64,000 nt of DNA from Verrucomicrobiota bacterium (GCA_003176045.1 PSRM01000346.1:1-64000), one strand, 5' to 3'. Shown: positions 45,374 through 54,419, counted from the first letter of the stretch. Translations and numbers: made by a program. The notes: generated by a model not told the origin, from the letters alone.

Positions 45374-46649
45374 AACCTTCCAGATGGGCGAGCAAAACTT
45401 GACGGAACCGCGACACAGAAAACTCCTCCTGCGCGGCGGATTTGCGAGCCATGGCTTTGGCCTTCAATGCCTCAAACTGCAATTCCATCTGCCGGATCGC
45501 AGCGGTGAGACTGGCCACGTCACCATCCTCTGAGCAGAGCCCGGCTCCGAAATTTTCCATCTGACCGGCAAATGAAGATCCGCCCGTAACCACGAGCGGT
45601 ATCCCCATCGTCATTCCCTCCAATGCCACGCGCGATCCGCGCAAGCGATAGGAGGACAGACGATAAGGAAGGAGCAAAACGTCAGTGTGCTTGAGTTGCT
45701 CGGGGTATTCGCCATTTTTGAAGTAATTCGTGACGTATTCGACGCGCGAATCTGAAACTAGCGCTGCGTCCTTTTGTACCCTCTGTCCGCGTTCGTTTTC
45801 AAAATCTTCGATCCACTGCAGCGCGAAGCGCGCACGGGAATCCGGAAATTCCTGTAAATATCTGCCGATGGCCTCCTGCAGGATATCGCTGCCCTTCTCA
45901 CCTCTGGCAGCGCCGTAGCAGGCCATCAGAAGACCGTTTTCGATTTTAGATTTTAGATTATGGATTTTAGATTTCTGGTCGGATGCAAATGTGTCCATGC
46001 ATGGATTTTGGGCGCCGCAAACGGCAGACTCGCAGTCGGGCACGGGTTGCGGCAGGTAGATGACTTTCTGACCTGTTAATTCAGCCAGCGCCGATTGCAT
46101 CGCAGGCGGCTCGGCGCCTAGAACGACTCGCCCTGACCGGATGGCAGGCGCCATCCGCTGGAGAAGCCTATTCATCAGCTTCGCCGTCGGTGAGCTAATC
46201 CAGGCCGGACGACCGCTCCCCGGGTCATGCCGAACCGGCAAGTTGATGAAGAAAAGAAGCACCTTCGCCTCCGTTGTCCGGAGCAGACGCCCAAGCAGCA
46301 AGGTCCATCCGAGCAGGTGGTGAACAGTCACTGTAGGTACAAAAATGATATCGCCAGGACTGTTTTTGCGGAGGTAGCGCGACATGGCCCACCACGTGGC
46401 CAGGGCGTGAATCGGAACACGACCGTAACGAACAAATCGGGACTTCTCCTGCCCCATTCTGTGCCAGATGGATTTGGGCAGGATGGGTTTAGCCCTCAGA
46501 CGTTCGACTACGAATGGCTCAGCTTTCCGATCGGCGAGGACGGTTACCTCATCACCTAGGGCCCTTAGGCCATCTGAAATCGTCGCCACGTACTCCAGCC
46601 AATGGCCTTTGCGGTCACGCAATGCATCCTCGACGATCAACCAGCGCAT
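45324..46649 (-). CDS. Glycosyltransferase
   Basis: DVLLLPYRLSSYRLRGSRVALEGMTMGIPLVVTGGSS; C-terminus runs into R3 repeat. Confidence 0.8.
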   Translation of the reverse strand: MRWLIVEDALRDRKGHWLEYVATISDGLRALGDEVTVLADRKAEPFVVERLRAKPILPKSIWHRMGQEKSRFVRYGRVPIHALATWWAMSRYLRKNSPGDIIFVPTVTVHHLLGWTLLLGRLLRTTEAKVLLFFINLPVRHDPGSGRPAWISSPTAKLMNRLLQRMAPAIRSGRVVLGAEPPAMQSALAELTGQKVIYLPQPVPDCESAVCGAQNPCMDTFASDQKSKIHNLKSKIENGLLMACYGAARGEKGSDILQEAIGRYLQEFPDSRARFALQWIEDFENERGQRVQKDAALVSDSRVEYVTNYFKNGEYPEQLKHTDVLLLPYRLSSYRLRGSRVALEGMTMGIPLVVTGGSSFAGQMENFGAGLCSEDGDVASLTAAIRQMELQFEALKAKAMARKSAAQEEFSVSRFRQVLLAHLEGSCRGGREESLCNVGSN

Positions 46650-46689
46650 GGGGTGAACAATTGCGCGAACTCAGGACGGTTTACCGAAA

Positions 46690-46805
46690 TTGCCAAAAAC
46701 GAAAGCGCGGGGATGCCGCGCACTCAAAACGCTTCGCGCAGCAGGACGCGCTTGAGAACTCGCGAAGCGTTTGGAGTGCGACGTATTCCGTCGCTTTGGC
46801 TTCTA
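46690..46805. repeat. Palindromic interspersed repeat, family R1
   Basis: GAAAGCGCGGGGATGCCGCGCACTCAAAACGCTTCGCG ... CTCGCGAAGCGTTTGGAGTGCGACGTATTCCGTCGCTTTGG. Confidence 0.85.
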
Positions 46806-46835
46806 ACCTACCGAACGATGCAAAACACATGCGGC

Positions 46836-47840
46836 TTAGCTAAGCCCTCGAATTGATTCCTTCAAACCGATGCTCCGGGGCACCGCTCGAGCGTTGGAGC
46901 GAAGGAGCACTCCAAGCGATCGAACTGAATTGAACAACCGCACCCCAAGAATCCTCCTGGCTTTCATTCCAACTCCTCGCGCAGGGCCCGCACGCAAATA
47001 CATCTCCGCTCGGTCCAGCGCCAGTTTCGCCGCCTCAGCTTGCCCTTTGCGCAGGGCCAGTAAATAGGCGGTTTCTGAAACCCTGACAATAGTCGCACGC
47101 TGGGCTGCACGCGGCTTTCGACCGGAGGCCGCCAGAAACTTCAAGTTACAGTCAATCACTTCGATGAGAGCGCGAATTCTTTTGTCCACATCGGAAACCT
47201 CATCGCGGGAACCTGCCACGCCCTTTCGGTAGAGAGCGCCAGCGTTTTGTGACCACGCGATGGATGCACCCGATATAACAGGAAACCAAAACGCTGCGTC
47301 CTCAGAAGGCACTCCATCCAACGCCTCAGGCCAGCGCCGTTCCGGGGTAATTCTGCTCCGCTTGACCAACGCCCCATGGAGGGTCCAGGGAGCGAACGCT
47401 ATCGCGGCGTCCTCCAAATCCTCCGTGCCACGACCCCACGCCGCTGGTTCGCGCCAGGTCCGCTGATAGGCCCGGCCATCCGGAAATTCTTCCCAGGGAC
47501 CAGCCAGCACATCTGCTGCGCTGTTCTTCTCCAGGAGTGACAATCTTTCTTTCAGATAGCCTGGCTCAATTAAATCGTCCGCATCAAGAAACAGAAGCCA
47601 TTCTCCCCGTGCCTGGTCCACGCCGACATTTCGCGCCCCTCCCGGACCGCTCTTCCGTGAAATGACCAGCCGAAGGCGGGGATCGGAAAAACGGCGCACA
47701 ACTTCCGGACCTTCATCTGTAGAGCCGTTCTCGACGACGATCATCTCCCAATCCGAGAAGGTTTGAGAGAGAACGGAGTGGATTGTATCAGCGATATACG
47801 CGCCCTTGTTATGAAGCGCGGTGATGATGCTGACGGTCAT
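46836..47840 (-). CDS. Glycosyltransferase family 2
   Basis: MTVSIITALHNKGAYIADTIHSVLSQTFSDWEMIVVENGSTDEGPEV ... GEWLLFLDADDLIEP. Confidence 0.92.
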   Translation of the reverse strand: MTVSIITALHNKGAYIADTIHSVLSQTFSDWEMIVVENGSTDEGPEVVRRFSDPRLRLVISRKSGPGGARNVGVDQARGEWLLFLDADDLIEPGYLKERLSLLEKNSAADVLAGPWEEFPDGRAYQRTWREPAAWGRGTEDLEDAAIAFAPWTLHGALVKRSRITPERRWPEALDGVPSEDAAFWFPVISGASIAWSQNAGALYRKGVAGSRDEVSDVDKRIRALIEVIDCNLKFLAASGRKPRAAQRATIVRVSETAYLLALRKGQAEAAKLALDRAEMYLRAGPARGVGMKARRILGVRLFNSVRSLGVLLRSNARAVPRSIGLKESIRGLS

Positions 47841-49026
47841 GGTTTTGCGGTGCACGGCGAAGTGCCGCCAGGAAGGTGTTTTGAAGCCTCTCTGCAGCGA
47901 AATCGGTTTCGTACGCGCGTCGTGCCAGAATCCCGAGTTGTTCCTGTTCTCGGGGATTCCCGGCCAATTTCCGGAGAGCCTCCAGGAGCGCCTCGGGATT
48001 CGGGTCCGTGACGCATAACGCGGCTTTGGTGCGCGTGGCCCATTGCACTACGGACGCAGATTCAGGTGCCCAAAGCACGATCGGCCTGCCCAACTTCGCG
48101 TATTCAACGAGCTTAGTCGCAAAACAGGTCTCGACTCGCCTTCTTTGCTCGGGCTCAAAAAACATTGCGACCAGATAGGCATGGAAACTCTCGAACCATT
48201 TCTGGTACTCCGGACCGTCTGCGAAACCGTGCAGCAGGCCTTCCTGGCGCATGGTCTGTTTGAGCGTATCCGGCCATCGCGGCTCAGGCCCCCGGAACTC
48301 TATCCGGATATCGCTCTGCGCCCGAGAGCGATCGGCCAGGCCCGCTAGCATCGGGCCATAATCGTACATGTTGCCCAGGTAACAAACTCGCAAGGGCGGC
48401 GCCGACGGAGGAGCAGTCGCGGCAATTGCTGCATTCGCGTCGGGAATCGGCAACACCACCACGGCATCCGGATGCGGACCCAACGCGGCTTTCATGCCCT
48501 CACTTACGCAAATACTCACTGTGGCCGACTTGTGAAGCTCGACAAATTTGCGCTGAAGGTATGGCCGCATCAGCTGATGTACGGCCGCGATATCCGGCCA
48601 CCAATCATCGAACCGAACCAGGAGTGGCAACCCGTGGCGGCGCGCATAATTGCGGGCGATCCAGCACCCGTTGCCATAGGCCAGCGTAAGAACAACGGTA
48701 TCGTGACGCTGAGATGAACCGTTTGGGCTTCCAGGACGAAGTTCGCCGTTGGAATTTCCAAAAAGCTCTGCCGGCTCCGGCAGGCGGCGGTGAAGTCGGC
48801 CTCTGGGGTGAGCCAGCAATTCCGCGTCCGCTATCCAACGATGGAAGCGTGTCTTGCGCAGGCGCGGAACTGTTTTCGTCCAAAACTGCCCCGTTTTTAG
48901 CTCGTGGGGCTCTCCGGGCAAAACGCTCAGCGCGATCTCTGGCTTGTCCACTAGATGGCGGTGCAGTGTAAGGGCGGCAGCCGTGGTCCGTTCCGGGCGA
49001 ATTGTGGAGATCAGGATGACGTTCAT
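47809..49026 (-). CDS. Glycosyltransferase (GT4-like)
   Basis: VCYLGNMYDYGPMLAGLADRS; ATKLVEYAKLGRPIVLWAPES; paralogue of 50060-51286. Confidence 0.75.
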   Translation of the reverse strand: MNVILISTIRPERTTAAALTLHRHLVDKPEIALSVLPGEPHELKTGQFWTKTVPRLRKTRFHRWIADAELLAHPRGRLHRRLPEPAELFGNSNGELRPGSPNGSSQRHDTVVLTLAYGNGCWIARNYARRHGLPLLVRFDDWWPDIAAVHQLMRPYLQRKFVELHKSATVSICVSEGMKAALGPHPDAVVVLPIPDANAAIAATAPPSAPPLRVCYLGNMYDYGPMLAGLADRSRAQSDIRIEFRGPEPRWPDTLKQTMRQEGLLHGFADGPEYQKWFESFHAYLVAMFFEPEQRRRVETCFATKLVEYAKLGRPIVLWAPESASVVQWATRTKAALCVTDPNPEALLEALRKLAGNPREQEQLGILARRAYETDFAAERLQNTFLAALRRAPQNHDRQHHHRAS

Positions 49027-49141
49027 CCAATTATGGTTACAAAGTTAATTTGTTAAATTTGTTACATTAGTTACATGGTGGAACGGTGGCTGGCCTATGT
49101 AACCGATGTAACTCATGTAACGCATTTAACCTCCTGCGGAA

Positions 49142-50056
49142 TTAGCAGAAGTGCTTTTGATAAAGTTGGAATGCCCATGCTGACCGGCCTGGTAGGAAGG
49201 CCAGGAGCGATTCAGCGTTGCCCGGAAGGCTTTCGACAAGCTGCAGGTTATGTTCATAGCCGAGATACTCCTGGCGCATGTCGCGGACCAGGTCATGCAC
49301 GTTGCGTTTCTGATAGACTGAGGCTTTGTTCCAAACAATTTGAGCGCCCTTTGCCTGCAAATAATAAGCCCCCCAGATGTCGTCCATACGGCCGATGTGG
49401 GGAAACATAAAGTAATCCTTGAGCATCGCCGCACGGAGAAAGGTATTCTGCGAATTGAAAGGGCCTAATTTATTTGCGGCAATTGGGAACCGGCTTGGGT
49501 CGAAATCACATTCCGGCGCGTGTTCCATGCGGCAGATAGCGTCTATGTCCGGGTCCCCGTTCCAGAAATCCGCCTGGACGTCCACTCGCACGGTTTTTGT
49601 GTGCCGCCGATCGTATTTTCTTTTCGGCAAAAGCTGGATCGGATAGCCGCGATGCCAAAGCTTAGAGTGATTGGTGGCTCCTACGGGGTCGAAGGCAGGC
49701 AGATCGGTTTCATAATAAGTCACCTCGACCTCGCGGCCCACCAGCAAATCCTGGCCCCAACCATTCAAGGGGATATTGTCATCGTCCACGACCGCGACGA
49801 TATCGGCTTTCATATCATTGGCCCACAGCAGTCCGAAGTTGCGCCGTTGGATGCAATTCCAACCGATGGCATCTGAAAGCGCTGGGTCGTACGTCTCCTG
49901 CTCCTCGGGCGTTACGTAAACGCCATGATCGAGATGGTAATCCCGGGGTGTCTTCTTATCTCCGATTACCACGAGGTCCCAATCCTTCATGGCTTGGAAC
50001 GCTTCGATGGCTTCGGTGGGTGCATTAATAGTTGTTGTAACGATGACTTTTTTCAT
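49142..50056 (-). CDS. STELLO/RGP-like glycosyltransferase family protein
   Basis: MKKVIVTTTINAPTEAIEAFQAMKDWDLVVIGDKKTPRDYHL ... CIQRRNFGLLWANDMKADIVAVVDDDNIP. Confidence 0.75.
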   Translation of the reverse strand: MKKVIVTTTINAPTEAIEAFQAMKDWDLVVIGDKKTPRDYHLDHGVYVTPEEQETYDPALSDAIGWNCIQRRNFGLLWANDMKADIVAVVDDDNIPLNGWGQDLLVGREVEVTYYETDLPAFDPVGATNHSKLWHRGYPIQLLPKRKYDRRHTKTVRVDVQADFWNGDPDIDAICRMEHAPECDFDPSRFPIAANKLGPFNSQNTFLRAAMLKDYFMFPHIGRMDDIWGAYYLQAKGAQIVWNKASVYQKRNVHDLVRDMRQEYLGYEHNLQLVESLPGNAESLLAFLPGRSAWAFQLYQKHFC

Positions 50057-50059
50057 AAA

Positions 50060-51286
50060 TCAATTTACTAACGCGCTGACTTCACGGACCAGAATTTCCT
50101 GAAGGCGCTCGGGATTGAACAGGCCTCGGTGCAAGCGGGTTGCTTCGTCTGATAATCTTTGCCGAAGGGACTGATCGCTGGCGATGCGTCGCGCCGCTTC
50201 CATCAACGACTCGACGCCGCTTTGATCCACTACAAGCGCGCCGCCATCCCGACGGGCGACTTTGACGGGAGTACAATAATCGGGCCCCCAGAGAATGATC
50301 GGTTTTCCATAGGCGCTGTAGTCGAGGAATTTCGTGGTGAAACTCGTTTGCATGAAGAGCCGGCTCTCGGACTCGAAGCTCATTACCACCAAAAGGCCAT
50401 CGGCCCCCGCAAGGACTTGCGCTGCCTCTTCGGCAGGCTTGAAGCCCAGGTAAACTCCTCGAGCTTTCGCCAGTTCGAGCAAGCGCGGCGGCCAGTCCGC
50501 GTTCGGGCCAACGACTATCAGTTCAATGTCCTGGTCTGCCTGCAGGCGCTCGATGACCGAGCAAAGCATCCGGCCATAGAAGTGCTCCACACAACCCACA
50601 TACACCAAGCGGAACTTTCCGTTGCGCTGAACGCTGGCCCTTGGCAGCGCTTCATTGGTTTTATGTCGCCCCGGCATGGGATAAACCACGTGCGAGTTCG
50701 GGTGCGGCCCCAGCACTTCCTGCATGCCATCGCTGGTACAGATGGCCAGATCGCAAGCAGAATAGAGGCGGCGGTAACGCGCGCTCAACAGAGGCCGTGT
50801 CCAACGATGCCCGCTGTAGCCGTCCATAATTGGAAACCAATCCAGAAACAGGCCCGCCAACGGGAGTTTGAAGCGCTTCGCAGTCTGCCAGGCCAGGCCG
50901 CATACTGCATTATCGCCGACGGTCAGGATTACTTCCGGACGGAACTTACCGACAAGGCGGGCGATCTGCCCGTTGGGAAGGTTGGGCCAAACCAGCGTCC
51001 GAAAGTCCTTTGCCCAGCGATGGAAGCGAGTTCGGCGCAATCGTTCTATGGCGCTCGGCAACTGAAGCTGTTCGTGCGGCAACTCCTGGGTCACGTACGT
51101 GGCATCGGTAACGACGAGCAACTCGAACGGATTACGCTCGATTAAATGCCGGTGCATCACCAGCCTGATGCCACAGTGATTCTCCGGCGGCGCCAATGTG
51201 ATGAACATGACGCGAGGCCGTGACTTCGCATTTTGCAGCTCGGTCATGCTTCGGCTAGGGGCGCGTTGCTCTGGAGCAGCTATCAT
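50060..51286 (-). CDS. Glycosyltransferase (GT4-like)
   Basis: FRLVYVGCVEHFYGRMLCSVIERL; TTKFLDYSAYGKPIILWGPDYCTP. Confidence 0.75.
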   Translation of the reverse strand: MIAAPEQRAPSRSMTELQNAKSRPRVMFITLAPPENHCGIRLVMHRHLIERNPFELLVVTDATYVTQELPHEQLQLPSAIERLRRTRFHRWAKDFRTLVWPNLPNGQIARLVGKFRPEVILTVGDNAVCGLAWQTAKRFKLPLAGLFLDWFPIMDGYSGHRWTRPLLSARYRRLYSACDLAICTSDGMQEVLGPHPNSHVVYPMPGRHKTNEALPRASVQRNGKFRLVYVGCVEHFYGRMLCSVIERLQADQDIELIVVGPNADWPPRLLELAKARGVYLGFKPAEEAAQVLAGADGLLVVMSFESESRLFMQTSFTTKFLDYSAYGKPIILWGPDYCTPVKVARRDGGALVVDQSGVESLMEAARRIASDQSLRQRLSDEATRLHRGLFNPERLQEILVREVSALVN

Positions 51287-51312
51287 TTAGCAGAACCGCA
51301 TTTCCCACTGAG

Positions 51313-52638
51313 CTATCTTGAAACTCCGGAACGCCGGGTGAGGGCACCCGGCCTGCACGAGAACTGGCCTGGACTTGTAGGCCGCGTGCTCTCACGCGGC
51401 GCGCCTCGATGACCAGAGCCCAAGAACCTCCTAACAAATCCCTTGGCTTGAAACGAGCGAAGAAACAATCTGCCTTCGAAAGTCAATCCGTGGGAGCCGC
51501 AGAAGTGAAGGAAGTCCTTGCGCTCTTTTATGCTGGCAGGTGAGTGCCGAAACAGTGCGCGACACCGCCTCCGGTAATGCACGAACGCGGCTCGAAATGC
51601 AGCAATGTTTTCCTCGCTGAAATCATATTCCCATCCGCTATGAGACCAGCCCACCTCTTTTTCCTGGACTTCGAGCAACAACTGCGCGTGCGCCTTGGCC
51701 AGCGTTTCCTCAGGTATCAGGCTAGGAAAAGCCTCAGCGAGCGCATCCATATAGAGGTCGAACGGCACACGGTAAAGGAACACCAAGTGAGTCGATCGGG
51801 CCGCGGAACTGCCGTCGCTCCCACTATAGGTCAATGAACGAAGGCCAACTCCGAAATCAATAGCACAAATCCCAAGCTCCTTGGCCAGCTCGTAACATAG
51901 AATCTTGGCAGCGCCGCCCAGACAAAGAAAGAGCGTGTCAATCTTCCAGCGCAAGATTGCTTCCTTAAGGTCCTGCTTAATAGAGTCGAGATTTTCTCCA
52001 AGGTTCCGGCCATTGTCTCGGGGCCGCAAGAAGAACGGGGCGCAGTCAGGCTGCCAGTAATCTCTGGCACATTCCAAAAACCGCTCCCGCTTTAGCATCG
52101 CTTCGAGTAGGGGAGCCTCAGCTCCGCAAAAAAGAATTCGCCGACCGGCGCAGAACGAACGGAATTCGGCGTCGAGCCAGGTCGCTAGAATGTATGAGGT
52201 GGTCCGGTCGGGGTTCCGAAAAAGCGACTCTTTGCGGCGCACGCCCAGGGCATCTATGAGCGAATTGTCCTTCCAAAGCAGTTCGTGAAAATCCAGGTAG
52301 GTGGCCCCTTCCAGGGCGGCTCGCAGCCGACCCGCCTGGCAGGGCAGAAGCCCAGGCGAGCCAAACGGGCGCGTGCCGGATATCGGCGCCGGGGCGGGGA
52401 CGGCCTCGTCCCCGCACTTGTTTGTGCAGCCCTCGAATTGCGGGGACGAGGCCGTCCCCGCCCCTTTCTGGAGTTGCTCATCGAGTAAATATCCCAAATC
52501 ATAATCTCCCAGCCGCACGAAAGAAAAGGCCTGGCCACGACGCATCAACGACGTAAGCCTCCTGGCTTCGTCCACCCGTTCTTTTGGCATTGGGTCAGGC
52601 TTCGGACCCAACGCGGCGCGATACTCAGTGGTGTCCAT
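51313..52638 (-). CDS. GT-D-fold-like glycosyltransferase with repeat-derived insertions
   Basis: AFSFVRLGDYDLGYLLDEQ; RRILFCGAEAPLLEAML; DTLFLCLGGAAKILCYELAKELGICAIDFG. Confidence 0.7.
   Translation of the reverse strand: MDTTEYRAALGPKPDPMPKERVDEARRLTSLMRRGQAFSFVRLGDYDLGYLLDEQLQKGAGTASSPQFEGCTNKCGDEAVPAPAPISGTRPFGSPGLLPCQAGRLRAALEGATYLDFHELLWKDNSLIDALGVRRKESLFRNPDRTTSYILATWLDAEFRSFCAGRRILFCGAEAPLLEAMLKRERFLECARDYWQPDCAPFFLRPRDNGRNLGENLDSIKQDLKEAILRWKIDTLFLCLGGAAKILCYELAKELGICAIDFGVGLRSLTYSGSDGSSAARSTHLVFLYRVPFDLYMDALAEAFPSLIPEETLAKAHAQLLLEVQEKEVGWSHSGWEYDFSEENIAAFRAAFVHYRRRCRALFRHSPASIKERKDFLHFCGSHGLTFEGRLFLRSFQAKGFVRRFLGSGHRGAPRESTRPTSPGQFSCRPGALTRRSGVSR
51329..51409. repeat. Palindromic interspersed repeat, family R2, inside 3' end of 51313-52638
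   Basis: GAACGCCGGGTGAGGGCACCCGGCCTGC ... GTAGGCCGCGTGCTCTCACGCGGCGCGCC. Confidence 0.85.
52391..52464. repeat. Palindromic repeat R5 inside 51313-52638
   Basis: Perfect 25-bp inverted repeat GGGGCGGGGACGGCCTCGTCCCCGC (52391-52415) / 52440-52464. Confidence 0.92.
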
Positions 52639-53521
52639 TACAGCACCTGGCCAGCAGTCTAACGCCGCGGTTCACGAAAGAGCGCCGCAAACGCCGGAAT
52701 CGGCTGGAACGGCGCTGACGCACCTCGCCCAAAATCTGCGGCAGGCGCTTGAAGATGCGCTCCAGCTCTGCCTTGATTTCGCAGACATTGTCCGGCGGGC
52801 TTTTGGCGGCATTGCGTATGTCTTTCATCGAGCAGTTGGATGTTGGCTCAAACCAATGCGGCGTGCGACCATAAGCAGAGTAGTAATCTTGAAACTTAAA
52901 CCCCGAGCCAAGCACGGCATCGCTCAACCGGAGCCACACGTTCGGTATGCCGAGCGAATCCGCAACGACCAATCCGTGCAAAGAAGAAGAGGCAATGACC
53001 TCACATTCAGAAATCTGCTCGAACACTTTTGCCGGCGTGCAGGTAACATCCACAACCAGAACGTTTTTTGAATCCTGGGACGCCAACTGCCGGATGATAG
53101 GCGCTTGCGCATCCACGTAATGCGGAACAAGACCCAGCGCAAACCGCGGTTCGCTCCGTTGATAAATTCGGTCAGCTAAAAGCCCAGGATCTCCCAGCAC
53201 CGGGCCCCAGCGCCTGCCAGTGCGCTCGCGGCTTAGCTTCCCCCGAACCGCATGCACGGCGGCCTGAAAAAAGGGATTCCAGCACGTGTCGCTTAAAAAA
53301 CCGGCTCCAAGAATCGCCCCATCGAACTGGCTGTCCACGAACCCCAAAATGCTTCCCACACCAACGAGTTCGGCCTGGTCAGGCTTGCTCGGCTCGCACG
53401 GGACTCCGTAATGGAAGAATAAATCCCGGTTAAGCTGGTCCCCAAAATTGGGGATGTCCATGAGGAACAGTTTTCCAGGTGGTTTAACGCTCAGGGCGCT
53501 TGAAGGCGGGACGGCCACCAT
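52625..53521 (-). CDS. Polysaccharide pyruvyl transferase family protein
   Basis: LFLMDIPNFGDQLNRDLFFHYG ... ECEVIASSSLHGLVVADSLGIPNVWLRLSD; start assigned to ATG at 53521, track ORF extends to 53674. Confidence 0.85.
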   Translation of the reverse strand: MVAVPPSSALSVKPPGKLFLMDIPNFGDQLNRDLFFHYGVPCEPSKPDQAELVGVGSILGFVDSQFDGAILGAGFLSDTCWNPFFQAAVHAVRGKLSRERTGRRWGPVLGDPGLLADRIYQRSEPRFALGLVPHYVDAQAPIIRQLASQDSKNVLVVDVTCTPAKVFEQISECEVIASSSLHGLVVADSLGIPNVWLRLSDAVLGSGFKFQDYYSAYGRTPHWFEPTSNCSMKDIRNAAKSPPDNVCEIKAELERIFKRLPQILGEVRQRRSSRFRRLRRSFVNRGVRLLARCCNGHH

Positions 53522-53583
53522 GTCTTTAATAACCCGAAGCCCGAAAACCGAAGCCCGAAAACCTTGGCAGAAAGCAAGGCATC

Positions 53584-54234
53584 TTATCCACTGTTCGGAC
53601 TCCGGACTTCGGACTTCGGATTTCTGATCTCGTATATTCTCTGAGCACAACCTTTCCCGTGAACGATCTTCCATTGCAACCCAACCTGTTCAAAAATCGC
53701 GTGCAACTCCGTTTCTGTGAAGTGATTGACCCAGTTCGAAACGAGCCTCGTCCATTTGGAATCCCCCTTACGGAACGGATGGTAGGAGAGGAGAGTGATC
53801 GAACCCAACGATGTCACTTGCTGCAAGAATTCCTGTGGAGCCCGCATATATTCGAAGATGCCGCTACACACAACATAATCGAAGTGTTTTGAGAGTCTCG
53901 GAAAGATGCCCGCATTGAAATCGCAAAGGACCACTTCGGGCGTGCTCTTCACCAAATCGCACGGTTGATAAAGACAGCGCTCCTTAAGATGTCCCTTCAA
54001 GGATTGAGCGCCACAGCCGATGTCCAGCACCGAGCTGCCTGCGGGAATCAGGCCAGCAATCGTGACATTGCGGTCGTCCCAGGGAGGAGCCCCCGCCCGC
54101 GCCACCCGCTCCCACCGGCGCCGGTGAGTGCGCACCAACAGCGTGGTACATCCCGACGCAAGCGCGTTGAGTTTGCGGCGGGTTATACTAACTATTTTCT
54201 TTACGGCCATTGTCGGAAACCCGATGCTGCGCAA
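53584..54234 (-). CDS. Class I SAM-dependent methyltransferase
   Basis: GLIPAGSSVLDIGCGAQSLKGHLKERCLYQPCDLVKSTPEVVLCDFNAGIFP. Confidence 0.85.
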   Translation of the reverse strand: MRSIGFPTMAVKKIVSITRRKLNALASGCTTLLVRTHRRRWERVARAGAPPWDDRNVTIAGLIPAGSSVLDIGCGAQSLKGHLKERCLYQPCDLVKSTPEVVLCDFNAGIFPRLSKHFDYVVCSGIFEYMRAPQEFLQQVTSLGSITLLSYHPFRKGDSKWTRLVSNWVNHFTETELHAIFEQVGLQWKIVHGKGCAQRIYEIRNPKSEVRSPNSG

Positions 54235-54244
54235 TTTATTCCGA

Positions 54245-54365
54245 GAGGCTTGGCGTGGCGGAGCTTTTGGAGTGCGCCAGTCCTCTGGCGCTTTGGATCC
54301 TCACCCCGCAAAAGCCAAAGCGGCAGAGGGCCGCCGCACTCCAAGACGCTTCGCGTGTGCGGAAC
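54245..54365. repeat. Diverged copy of palindromic repeat R1
   Basis: GAGCTTTTGGAGTGCGCCAGTCC ... GCAGAGGGCCGCCGCACTCCAAGACGCTTCGCG. Confidence 0.7.
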
Positions 54366-54419
54366 GTATGGAATGATCCACGTCCCTGGAAGCCTTTAAG
54401 CATCTGCCGAGCACGCGTG

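Noticed and set aside
50159-51145. 328-aa ORF on the plus strand
   Set aside because: Antisense to a well-supported glycosyltransferase; composition is typical of a shadow frame in GC-rich DNA with no recognisable domain.
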